From assembly GCA_938023035.1 (NCBI GenBank), contig CALIDI010000011.1:44413-108412 (forward strand): a stretch of 64,000 bases of DNA, written 5' to 3'. Position 1 is the first letter of the stretch, and each line of letters opens with the position of its first letter. A program made the position numbers and the translations under genes. This DNA is from an uncultured Leptolyngbyaceae cyanobacterium. Its GTDB lineage: Bacteria; Cyanobacteriota; Cyanobacteriia; Leptolyngbyales; Leptolyngbyaceae. The notes under the pieces are model-generated. The model made no database searches and was not told where the DNA came from. It saw only the letters and a list, made by a program, of their open reading frames with translations. Below are positions 1 through 7,736 of the stretch, piece by piece.

Positions 1-102
1 TAGTAAAAATCAGTTGGTTGTAATCTGATTTGATCCAATTGCCACAATGACTTCATCAACTACTGAAGAGTTGAACGAAAACAAAGCTAGCCAGTAAAAG
101 CT

Positions 103-525
103 TCAACTCTGCAAGCTATTTTTGACAGAGTCTGTAACATCCGCAGCAAAATCTTCGACATTAGAGCTTAACCGCTCCGCTGCATCTTGGGTTCGTTGCA
201 AGTCTTGCTCAGCCCGTGATTGTACCTGCTCGCTTGCCTTATTTAGCTCAGTTTGAATGCGCCCTGTATCCTGCTTGGCCCGCCCAGAAATCTGCTTGGA
301 TAAACCTTTGACTTGCCCAGTGACTTTTCCAGTCTCCTGCTCAACCTTGCCCATCACCTGCTCAGCCGTTCCTTCTATCTGATTGCCAAAACCAAAGCCA
401 AAAGGAGCCGCGATCGCAGAATTCGTTCCAACGATTCCCCAAGAAAATGCACTGACTAAAACCAGCAACAGGCCCACAATCAGTCGATGTTTCACAGCCG
501 TAAAGAAATGAGTCTTTGTATTCAT
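103..525 (-). CDS. CsbD-like exported stress protein
   Basis: A 140-residue protein with an N-terminal hydrophobic stretch (about residues 13-35) ending in an Ala-x-Ala-type site (SAIAAP), so it is probably exported or lipid-anchored. The mature part repeats short amphipathic segments of the type G-x-x-x-Q-x-x-G-K (QIEGTAEQVMGKVEQETGK), which recalls the CsbD/YjbJ stress family, followed by a helical, charged tail with 'QDTGR' and 'QDLQR'. CsbD proteins are abundant under general stress, but their biochemical role is not known. I place the start at the ATG at 525, not the upstream 540 codon, because GAGG lies about nine bases before it. It stands alone, facing away from the window's left edge. 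Function is inferred from composition and weak family resemblance. Confidence 0.6.
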   Translation of the reverse strand: MNTKTHFFTAVKHRLIVGLLLVLVSAFSWGIVGTNSAIAAPFGFGFGNQIEGTAEQVMGKVEQETGKVTGQVKGLSKQISGRAKQDTGRIQTELNKASEQVQSRAEQDLQRTQDAAERLSSNVEDFAADVTDSVKNSLQS

Positions 526-738
526 TGGATTTAACCTCAATCCGTCTTTCCTTACTCTTTTTACTGTGAAATGAAATCCTAAAAATCAAGCAATAGTTAG
601 AGATTAGGCTGACATTGAAGTCATCCAATTGAGGGAGATAATACTTGTTTCTAAATAATTGTTTCTATGAGTATTGGTTGGAGACAGTGGAGACGTGGGT
701 TACCTTATCTATTCGCAGGCTTTATCTAGGACTAAGCC

Positions 739-1935
739 TTAAGCCTGGGCAGTAAAGTCGTGAATGGCGGCAACGAGTTGATCGATTTCTGATTCTAGGG
801 TCAAGTAGTGCACACAAGCCCGGACACAGGCTGGATAAAGGAGGGTACGCACAAAAATTTGCCGATCTTCCAAAAATTTCACCAGTTGGTCTGGCTGCTG
901 GTGCAGCAGCCGAAAGGAGACTAGGCCAGAAACTGGAGGACTGGTGCGGAGGCACTTGACTCCAGGAATGGATGTGAGTTGTAGCCAGAGTTGGCGGCTG
1001 AGCTGTTGAATGCGCTGAAACCGCGTTTCTGGAGAACCATATTGCTGATGCAGCGCGATCGCCGCCCGCAGCCCCCCATAAAGAAAGTAGGCAGAGGTCG
1101 CGACTTCGTAGCAGCGGCCATCGGGTTTGAAGCCGGTCGGGTTGCCGTTGGCATCGGTTGTGATACCGCGCCAGCCAATAAAAGTTGGGCTGAGCTGTGG
1201 GCGAGCTGTAGGGCTGACATAGAGGCCCCCTAAGCCTTCTGGCCCGCAGAGCCATTTATGCCCGGTAAAGGCGTAAAAATCAACTCCGGTTTCAGGCAGG
1301 TTGAGCGCCATGGCTCCCACTGATTGCGCTGCATCAACTAAAACCAGGGGAGGGCGATCGCGGCGATAGCCATGACAGGCGGCCACAATCTCCCGCAAAG
1401 GCAACACCTGCCCGGTATTCCAAAGAATATGGCCAATTAACACCAGACGAGTGCTGGGGCGGAGATGATCCGCAATCACAGCGAGCGGATCCCCCCCATT
1501 CAAAGTGGATTGCAACGGGCAAATACTGACCTCAATTCCTGATCGTCGCTGCAACTCTTGCACAGCCGCTACAATGCCGGGGTGCTCACAATCTGACATC
1601 AGCAAATGGTCGCCATAGCGCCAGTCAATCCCCCAAAGGGCAATATTGCACCCCATCGACACATCTTCGGTCAGGCTGATGGTACTGGCAACGGTTCCTA
1701 ACTCAGCGGCGATCGCCTGCCGGGTTTGCTCCGCTTCTCTGGCCATCCAAAGATTGGCCTGACTGGAAAAGGGGCCTAAGGTTTGAAACTGCTCCAACCC
1801 CTGCTGGATTGCCTGCATCGCTACCATTGGTAACGGCCCCTGCCCACCGTAGTTGAAATAGCACTTCCCCTGCAGGGCGGGAAACTGTTGCCGAAACTCG
1901 GGGAGCGTCAAGCTGGTTAGGGAAGGATCCGTCAT
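739..1935 (-). CDS. PLP-dependent cysteine/cystine C-S lyase (class V aminotransferase fold)
   Basis: A 398-residue class V aminotransferase-fold enzyme. The PLP lysine lies in FTGHKWLCGPEG near residue 228; upstream VLVDAAQSVG supplies the Asp that contacts the PLP nitrogen. The HKW-x-CGP-x-G context and the N-terminal YFNYGGQGPLP are typical of the cyanobacterial C-DES group (L-cysteine/L-cystine lyase), which releases persulfide, pyruvate and ammonia from cystine and can feed Fe-S cluster assembly in vitro. IscS and SufS desulfurases instead carry an active-site cysteine loop, and I see no clear equivalent here. The gene is monocistronic, about 200 bp from the divergent nuclease gene. Assignment to the lyase rather than the desulfurase branch is by motif only. 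Confidence 0.8.
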   Translation of the reverse strand: MTDPSLTSLTLPEFRQQFPALQGKCYFNYGGQGPLPMVAMQAIQQGLEQFQTLGPFSSQANLWMAREAEQTRQAIAAELGTVASTISLTEDVSMGCNIALWGIDWRYGDHLLMSDCEHPGIVAAVQELQRRSGIEVSICPLQSTLNGGDPLAVIADHLRPSTRLVLIGHILWNTGQVLPLREIVAACHGYRRDRPPLVLVDAAQSVGAMALNLPETGVDFYAFTGHKWLCGPEGLGGLYVSPTARPQLSPTFIGWRGITTDANGNPTGFKPDGRCYEVATSAYFLYGGLRAAIALHQQYGSPETRFQRIQQLSRQLWLQLTSIPGVKCLRTSPPVSGLVSFRLLHQQPDQLVKFLEDRQIFVRTLLYPACVRACVHYLTLESEIDQLVAAIHDFTAQA

Positions 1936-2137
1936 GGTCAGTATTCGCGAGGACAGTCTTGCATTTTACCAACTGCTCGGCATCGAACTATGAGGAATGG
2001 GGCGTTAGCTGGTAGCATTGTGCTATGGGCATCGAAAAGTGCGACTTTCCCGCTTGACCCAAGCAAGGTTTACCTAACTCAATTTCGGCAAGTTTGATTG
2101 CATCTGCTCTGGCTGCTTCGGTTGCAACTCTAGACCC

Positions 2138-3643
2138 ATGATTGTCGATGCTGACCTACTTTTAAATTACCAACGCTGCAATCGGCGGGCATTTTTGGAT
2201 ACCTATGGAGACCCGCTGCAGCGAGATCCGACCAATGATTATCTGGTCAAGATCATTCAAGATAGCCAACTCCATCATCAGGCTGTGATGGCAAATCTGC
2301 CCTACAGCCAACCGACCTACCCCCGGGGAGACTGGCCGGCGGGTGCAACGGCAACCTTAGCTATGATGCAGCAAGGGGTTGATCGTATCTATCAAGGGGT
2401 GTTGCTGGCAGAGTCAGAGGGCGTTACTCTCCTCAGCATCCCCGATTTGCTGGTAAAGCAACCGGGACAGTCCATCTTCGGTGACTGGCTCTATATGCCG
2501 ATGGATATCAAGCTGGGTAAACGCCCAAAACTGGAGTATCAGGTGATTGCGGCGTTTCATTCTTATGTTTTGGCGCAGGTGCAGTCTGCTTGGGCGGAGC
2601 AATCCTGGCTGATCCTCCGCGAACGGGGAGAGTACCCGGTGGATTTATGGGAGGTGTTGCCCCGCTTTCAGGAAATACTCGCGGGTTGTATCCAAACTTT
2701 ACGCGATCGCCAGGAGCCAGAGGTCTTCATCGCCCGCAACCGTTGCAGCCTCTGTCACTGGTTTAGCCACTGCTATGCGATTGCCAAGGCGACCCATCAT
2801 CTCTCCCTCTTGCCGGGTGTTACCCCTGTGCGCTACGCCCAATTACAAGAGTTGCAGCTCACGACAGTACGCGCCCTGGCAGAAACCAGCCCTGCCCAGT
2901 TAGAACCCCTCTCTGGGTTTGGCCGTGACAATGCCTTTAAACTGGTACGACAAGCCCGGTCAACCTTGCAAAACCAGGCTATGCTGATCGAAGAGACGAG
3001 TGACAGTTTCAGCAATTCTGCGATCGCACATCGAGGAGGGCTGCCAAATCGGCAGCTTTCTTTGTTTTTACCGACCGCCCCCATTGAGCTTTATTTCGAT
3101 ATCGAAGCCGAGCCAGCCCTCAATTTAGTCTATTTACACGGGGTGCTTGTCGTCGATCGACAAAACCAGAACCAGCTTTTTCACGCCTTTTTAGCAGAAA
3201 GCCCTGATGACGAAGCCTTGATCTGGCACCAGTTTCTAGATTTAGTCTGGCAGTACCCTACAGCTCCCATTTTTCATTTCTGCCCCTTTGAAGTACAAAC
3301 CGTCGAACGTTTGGCTAAGCTTTACAGCAGTCCACCTGAAAAAATTCGCCCCCTGCTACCCCGGTTTATTGATCTGCACGATTGGGTTACTCGCCTGGTA
3401 ACCCTCCCGGTTGAAAGTTATGCCTTGAAATCGATTGCTCGCTGGGTAGGGTTTGAGTGGCGAGATCCGGCGGCCAGTGGTGCCCAAGCCGTGTATTGGT
3501 ATTCCCAGTGGTTAGAAACGGGCGATCGCTCCTTTCTCGAAGCAATCTTGATCTACAACGAAGACGACTGCCACGCCACCTACCGAGTCAAAGATTGGCT
3601 TGTCCACTTTTTAACAACAGTTTATCAAGCAGAGCTTGCTTGA
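2138..3643 (+). CDS. TM0106-family RecB-like nuclease with C-terminal RNase H-like domain
   Basis: A 501-residue protein. The N-terminal half looks like a RecB/Cas4-type nuclease: a lone Cys in NYQRCNRRAF (about residue 14) pairs with the distal cluster CSLCHWFSHC (about residues 206-215), the layout of nucleases that staple the fold with a 4Fe-4S cluster, and MPMDIKLGKRPKLEYQ fits the D-x-K and Q active-site motifs. The C-terminal third has YFDIEAEP and later YNEDDCHATY, matching an RNase_H_2/YprB-type DEDD exonuclease. The family is annotated as putative RecB-family nuclease TM0106; its cellular role is unsettled (repair or RNA metabolism). It is transcribed alone and a MITE-like repeat begins 7 bp after the stop. 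Confidence 0.8.
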   Translation: MIVDADLLLNYQRCNRRAFLDTYGDPLQRDPTNDYLVKIIQDSQLHHQAVMANLPYSQPTYPRGDWPAGATATLAMMQQGVDRIYQGVLLAESEGVTLLSIPDLLVKQPGQSIFGDWLYMPMDIKLGKRPKLEYQVIAAFHSYVLAQVQSAWAEQSWLILRERGEYPVDLWEVLPRFQEILAGCIQTLRDRQEPEVFIARNRCSLCHWFSHCYAIAKATHHLSLLPGVTPVRYAQLQELQLTTVRALAETSPAQLEPLSGFGRDNAFKLVRQARSTLQNQAMLIEETSDSFSNSAIAHRGGLPNRQLSLFLPTAPIELYFDIEAEPALNLVYLHGVLVVDRQNQNQLFHAFLAESPDDEALIWHQFLDLVWQYPTAPIFHFCPFEVQTVERLAKLYSSPPEKIRPLLPRFIDLHDWVTRLVTLPVESYALKSIARWVGFEWRDPAASGAQAVYWYSQWLETGDRSFLEAILIYNEDDCHATYRVKDWLVHFLTTVYQAELA

Positions 3644-3649
3644 AACCAC

Positions 3650-3839
3650 CTAGTACAGCAAGGCAGAAATTTCTGGACTAGCCTCAGCCAGCCTCATTCT
3701 CCTTTCTTGAATGCCCACTAAAGCTATGCCCCTTCTCTCACTTCTCTCATCAAGATACAAGGAAGCAATCAAAGCTCCTCTCTCGCCCTGGGAGATGGGT
3801 TGGGGTGAAGGCAGCCAAACTTACGCCTTCGTCTACTAG
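3650..3839 (+). repeat. MITE-like dispersed repeat, copy 1
   Basis: A 190-bp segment related to 10022-10202 (minus strand) and 42767-42921 (plus). All three share a head beginning CTAGTACAG (or CTCGTACAG) followed by AAGGC and AAATTTCTGGACT, and a tail near TGCCTTAGTCTACTAG. The ends CTAGTACAG and CTAGTAGAC (read inward) form short imperfect inverted repeats, as expected for a non-autonomous miniature element. It starts 7 bp after the stop of the upstream nuclease gene. Confidence 0.6.
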
Positions 3840-4127
3840 AGCAGAACCCCTGGAACTTTGCCAAAGAAAAAGGCAGGGCTTCCCCTACCTTTTGAGCATG
3901 ATGTAATCTGAACCAGAGGTTTTCAATTTCCATGAATAACGCCACCAATGCGCCCTTCGGCGCGATACGGGCCAGATGACTAAGGTTGCCGCCATCCAGC
4001 AGTAGCCATCACTCAACGGAGTCGTATCACTGATGCACCGAATATCAGCCAGAGCCAGACCTCAAAAGAAGCACTTCATCTAGGAAACAACCTACTCCAG
4101 ACCTGGCCCTGACTTGGTTTCCGTCAA
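3840..4127. other. intergenic region, no gene seen
   Basis: Lies between the repeat and the 3' end of the following minus-strand gene. Short open stretches exist on the minus strand (3890-4080) but are broken by stops in every frame; they may be decayed coding sequence. No RNA gene or promoter could be supported. Confidence 0.3.
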
Positions 4128-4676
4128 TTAACCTTCATACACTTGCAGCAGAACCTTAGAAATGTAGCCATAACCCAACACCTTTTGGCTGCACTTGTGA
4201 GAAGAAGGCCCAACGATCGCGGTGGCACTGATCATGTACAAACCAGGAGCCAAACCAACCTTATTAGGCAGAGCCTTGAGGTTGATCGCGTAGTCAAACA
4301 CATCTTTCTCAGTTTCGATGGTTTCTGACAGGTCAATCTCGGTTGCAACACCACCCTGACCTTCAAAATGGAAATTAATCGTCACTTTGGTGCCCAGACA
4401 CATTAACAAAGCAGCCAGAGGAGTGCTATTAAAGCTAACTTTGACGCTCGCAATAAAGGCTTCATCCGAAGCAATAATGTAGGGAGATTGACCAGGTGCT
4501 ACATACTCAGGAGGCAAAGGATCACCTGCGGTACCGGCAACAGCTAAATTAGATAGGGTGAAAAATACCGGCCCTAGAATATTTTTTGAGTAGGTTTCAG
4601 TCGTCCCCCATTGCTTATCTGGTTGAGGCCCTGAAACTGCGGCTGCCAAACGCTTTTCTTCACGAATCATGTTCAT
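4128..4676 (-). CDS. hypothetical protein, unknown family
   Basis: A 182-residue protein that I do not recognise. There is no signal peptide or membrane segment. Composition is balanced and beta-rich, with alternating hydrophobic residues in the segments reading SVKVSFNSTPLAAL, KVTINFHFEGQG and FDYAINLKALP, which suggests a compact beta-sandwich fold. Two cysteines (LMCLG and HKCSQK) are the only ones. The end, GYISKVLLQVYEG, is reminiscent of sandwich edge strands. I choose the ATG at 4676 because AAGGA precedes it by about eight bases; the reading frame also has a GTG at 4697. Flanked by long noncoding spacers on both sides, so context gives no clue. Confidence 0.6.
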   Translation of the reverse strand: MNMIREEKRLAAAVSGPQPDKQWGTTETYSKNILGPVFFTLSNLAVAGTAGDPLPPEYVAPGQSPYIIASDEAFIASVKVSFNSTPLAALLMCLGTKVTINFHFEGQGGVATEIDLSETIETEKDVFDYAINLKALPNKVGLAPGLYMISATAIVGPSSHKCSQKVLGYGYISKVLLQVYEG

Positions 4677-4697
4677 TGAATTGTTCCTTGTGTTCAC

Positions 4698-5300
4698 TTC
4701 ATTTCAGTTCATTAGATGACATCTTTTGCGGTGTTTAACAAACTATCAAGGTTTGATTGATTCGCTTTCAGGTGTCATCTGAATTCATCATCTCCTGTGA
4801 ACAAGGCTTTGCCATTACCCTCCCTGGGTACTCTTCTTTTGTTAATAACTAAATTGCCTACCCTTGTTTTCAGAAGCACCTACAAAATAGAAAACAAAGA
4901 ATTTTCTGAGTTTTCTTTAACAAATTCCTTTAATCAGACCTCACTTAAATAGGTGAGCTTTGAGAAGCGCGAGTGTACATTTTTTTAGTTTTTTAGTTGC
5001 TAAAAATCTCAGAACTCAAACTATCCGAGGAGTGGATTCCAGTTTTGCAAATTTGCCCTTATCCTCTTACTCCTTCTCTCAAAATTTAATCGGCGGAGGC
5101 GAACTGAGATCGCCTAAGCATAACTTTAGTGCCCACTTAAAGAAGCGCTTATCAGAGGTTGGAGTCGTTTTGCCAGCGCATCAGTCTGTTATGTTATGGC
5201 GATCGCCACAGTTCCCATGGTGACGGCGAGGCAAAAAGCCTACCCACCCTTGGCAGTTAAGCACCTGGTTTTGTCCTAAGCTTTCTGACTAACGCAATAC
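4698..5300. other. intergenic region of about 600 bp
   Basis: The left part (4700-4960) is AT-rich and should hold the promoter of the minus-strand gene ending at 4128. An 87-codon open frame at 4960-5223 on the plus strand has no clear ribosome site and no recognisable sequence, so I do not call it. Nothing else was seen. Confidence 0.3.
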
Positions 5301-6107
5301 CTATCGACGGCTAGGCTGATGTCTGGGTAGGGGGAGTTGTTGCCAGAACTGATTAAAGCTAATTGGGTTGACCACACGCCAAACAGCTATTCCCAGAGTA
5401 ATCACTATTCCCAGGGTAATCAGTTGAGAGAGCAAGCCCATGGGGTTAAATAAGCGGCGGCGTGAGCGCTGGCTGACCGGGGAGCGCCGGGTTGGTTTGA
5501 GCGTAGTTGGCGTGACGGTAGCGTGAGTGCCCGCGACAGCCGTTGCAGCAGGCGAGCGATACCGATGGCCTGCCCCCACCATCGTAAACTCACCAACGCC
5601 CAAACGCATTGTTTGCAGTTGGTGGTTGACGGCTTGAGGCCGACGCTGGGTGCGGAGCCACTGCATCAGGGCAGACAGGGGAATACCACATAGATTTGAC
5701 AACTCTAGCGATCGCACCTTTTGGGTTAACCCTTGATCATTCGCCACCAACACCACCAGACTATCTGGGTGGTTGCGAGCCAGCCCATAGGCCGTCTGGG
5801 CGACCGCCAAAGCAACCCGGGCACGGTTGCTGAGAGCATGCCCCTCCGCCGGGCGCAATTTAGGGTGGGAAGCAATGGAAGACGTCTGTCGCCAACCACT
5901 AGTGGGATAAAACCGTTCAAACTCGCGAGCAGCACTTTCCGTGTCGGTTTCAGAGGCGCGATCGCGGAGAAAACTAATTTCCTGCGAGACTACCCGTGGG
6001 AGATAACAGTCACCAATCCGCGAAAATAGCTGCCAATCTCGTGTTCTACAGGCTAAAAGCGCACTGGTGTCAAATAACAGCAAAATGGAAGGGAGCACAG
6101 CACTCAT
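5301..6107 (-). CDS. PIN-domain protein with C-terminal membrane anchor
   Basis: A 268-residue protein. Residues 1-150 form a PIN-like nuclease domain: LLLFDTSALLAC supplies the first Asp, VVSQEISFL an acidic residue, and VVLVANDQGLTQKV the distal Asp. PIN domains are Mg/Mn-dependent RNases. The middle is a basic, low-complexity linker rich in Thr, Arg and Ser (residues 170-220). A single hydrophobic helix follows (about 225-250, LLSQLITLGIVITLGIAVW), so the nuclease is probably tethered to a membrane with its catalytic part in the cytoplasm. No antitoxin-like gene adjoins it, so a VapC toxin role is unlikely; a housekeeping, PhoH-like or RNA-processing role is possible. Start at ATG 6107. 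Confidence 0.65.
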   Translation of the reverse strand: MSAVLPSILLLFDTSALLACRTRDWQLFSRIGDCYLPRVVSQEISFLRDRASETDTESAAREFERFYPTSGWRQTSSIASHPKLRPAEGHALSNRARVALAVAQTAYGLARNHPDSLVVLVANDQGLTQKVRSLELSNLCGIPLSALMQWLRTQRRPQAVNHQLQTMRLGVGEFTMVGAGHRYRSPAATAVAGTHATVTPTTLKPTRRSPVSQRSRRRLFNPMGLLSQLITLGIVITLGIAVWRVVNPISFNQFWQQLPLPRHQPSRR

Positions 6108-6603
6108 CGCTCCAATCTCCTAGATTTTCAGGATTTTTATTATTTGAATTCAATCGCAACAGAGAACACAAGCAATTCACGCCGAGGCGCAATTGAGCTG
6201 ACTGTAAATGAGTTGTCTAGGAAAAACAACCCGGCTTGAAACTAGACTGAGAACCAAAGATTAACGCTTCTTAAGACTGATCAATATCATTCTCTGGCAG
6301 CCTCTCCCAGGTTTAGGCAATCAGCGGCTTACTCTAGCAGACTCTTGGGAGTGTCGCAAAAAAGACGAGGGATTCAATTCCATAATCCTTAGTGCAGCCT
6401 TAAACTCTAAGACGTTGTAGCGACAAAATTTTTTAACCACTGTTATGTAAATCTTAACCTTTTTCCCAACATCCTGACGCACCCATCATGAAGCAACGTA
6501 ACAAAGATTTCAAAAAGCTTTAGAAAACCTCTACCAGGTTCTAAAAGCTTTACCTTATAGAGTTACAACAAGCTTTTAGCAGATTTCTCTCTGAGGGAAG
6601 CCC
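6108..6603. other. divergent intergenic region
   Basis: About 500 bp between two divergently transcribed genes. It is AT-rich near 6420-6560, with the repeated hexamer AAGCTT (6515-6575), and must carry both promoters. I see no RNA gene, repeat copy or clear operator. Confidence 0.3.
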
Positions 6604-6915
6604 ATGAGCAATATTTCTCGATATCGCGTAGTTTGCACTCTTTCGTTCGGTGATATTTATGGTCAAATTATCGTTTGGTTAATCGTCATCTTTATTAGCC
6701 TGGCAGGTGCTATGGCCATGATGGGGGCAAGTAAGCCCTACTATGCCCTGGCAACCGTTGGTATTATTTTGGTGCTTTCCTTACCCTTTCTGCTATTTGC
6801 CTTTGTTACCACCTTGCTCAACCACATTGAGCTTAGGGCAACGGATGCCGTCACTAACTCAACGGTCACTACCAGTCCAGTTTCAGGGCAACGCCCAGCC
6901 CAGGCTGCAAGTTAG
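6604..6915 (+). CDS. small two-helix membrane protein, unknown
   Basis: A 103-residue protein with two strongly hydrophobic segments, about residues 20-42 (IIVWLIVIFISLAGAMAMM) and 48-72 (ALATVGIILVLSLPFLLFAF), joined by a short loop, and a polar Thr/Ser-rich tail. The ATG is preceded by GAGGGAAGCCC, a reasonable ribosome site. No enzyme motif is visible. Small membrane proteins of this shape are common and usually unassigned in cyanobacteria. It lies about 640 bp before the fluoride riboswitch and is not obviously part of that operon. Confidence 0.55.
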   Translation: MSNISRYRVVCTLSFGDIYGQIIVWLIVIFISLAGAMAMMGASKPYYALATVGIILVLSLPFLLFAFVTTLLNHIELRATDAVTNSTVTTSPVSGQRPAQAAS

Positions 6916-6971
6916 TGTAACAGTACAGCCTAAGGTCAAGACAGGGTATAAGAGTAGCACTCTTTAGGTAG

Positions 6972-7238
6972 ATGGCTTCCCGGAGCGCCAAGGCCGTGCA
7001 CGATGGAGCCAGTAAACGCGATCTGGAAATACTGGCTTTCGTCTCGGCAGCACGAGTAGACAGTAGAGAATTGCCCTGTTCGGATCCGGCGGCAGAAACA
7101 ACTACCTGGGATTGGTTTGGTGCCTTCCTATCGGACGTAAGTGATTATTTGGTGGACACTGAACAGCCTGGGAAAAACTTCAGAGGCGGCTATGGCAGAT
7201 TTGCAGCAATCGCTCGAATCTTAGCAGGAGCAGCCTAG
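6972..7238 (+). other. doubtful 88-codon open frame
   Basis: An ATG-started frame in an otherwise empty stretch between 6916 and 7553. The translation is of ordinary composition but has no membrane segment, motif or recognisable family, and no convincing ribosome site precedes it. It may be a decayed or chance frame. The rest of the stretch (7239-7550) shows nothing supportable. Confidence 0.2.
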
Positions 7239-7553
7239 CTACTTGCCCCATCCACGAATTGCACAAGGTCACTCACTCAACTCATCATCAGCTCATCGGT
7301 GACTGAGCCGACGTTACTGAGTATGAATATGAATCACTCGATTCGCGTGCTCCCTAGCCCTCTCTCAAAGGAAAAGGGCTGTATTGTCACTGAGCTTGGC
7401 GACAAAACAGACCCACCCAATTACTTACCGAGGTCGTCCATCTCTAAGATTCTAGAGGCTTGCGCAAAAATCGCGATCCATCGGAGCCGCTTGATAACCC
7501 AACAAAGTGGCGGTCTTCACGGTTTTAAGGCGCGGTGATATAACAAGAAGAAT

Positions 7554-7668
7554 GGCGATGGAGCTCGCCAAAACTGCCCTGCGTTGTTCCAGTCTTTCAG
7601 CATTCCAGCTTTAACCTCGCAAAGGCTAATGGCTCCTACTGTTCCGACTGGTAGCGGAAGAGTAGGAG
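7554..7668 (+). promoter_or_regulatory. fluoride riboswitch (crcB motif) with expression hairpin
   Basis: The aptamer is clear. GGCGA (7554-7558) pairs with TCGCC to form P1; the loop holds GGAGC (7560-7564), which forms the conserved pseudoknot with GCTCC (7632-7636). The invariant parts AAAACTGCC and GGCTAATGGCTCCTAC are present in order. Downstream, CTCCTACT (7633-7640) is perfectly complementary to AGTAGGAG (7661-7668), and TTCCG/CGGAA extends the stem. That hairpin uses the same CTCC as the pseudoknot, so the two are mutually exclusive: fluoride should favour the pseudoknot and open the hairpin. No U-run follows, so control may be translational rather than by termination. It precedes an antiporter and crcB, both known members of this regulon. 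Confidence 0.92.
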
Positions 7669-7683
7669 AGGATTTGCCCCCAG

Positions 7684-7707
7684 ATGCTTTCGTTACAGGT
7701 CGCGTAA
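7684..7707 (+). CDS. possible 7-codon leader ORF in the riboswitch platform
   Basis: An ATG at 7684 opens the peptide MLSLQVA and stops at TAA 7705-7707. Its Shine-Dalgarno-like AGGAGAGGA (7664-7672) lies 11 bases upstream and its first half is buried in the riboswitch hairpin. It ends 29 bases before the antiporter ATG. Translation has not been shown; I propose it from arrangement only. Confidence 0.3.
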   Translation: MLSLQVA

Positions 7708-7736
7708 GTCAACCCACTTAATCGCAACAGGGCGTG

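Noticed and set aside
3890..4085. Decayed CHAT-like or other coding remnant on the minus strand
   Set aside because: One frame reads LALADIRCIS, but stops occur in all frames and no second motif supports it.
5301..6107. VapC toxin of a toxin-antitoxin pair
   Set aside because: No small antitoxin-like gene adjoins it, and the protein is twice the usual VapC size with a membrane anchor.
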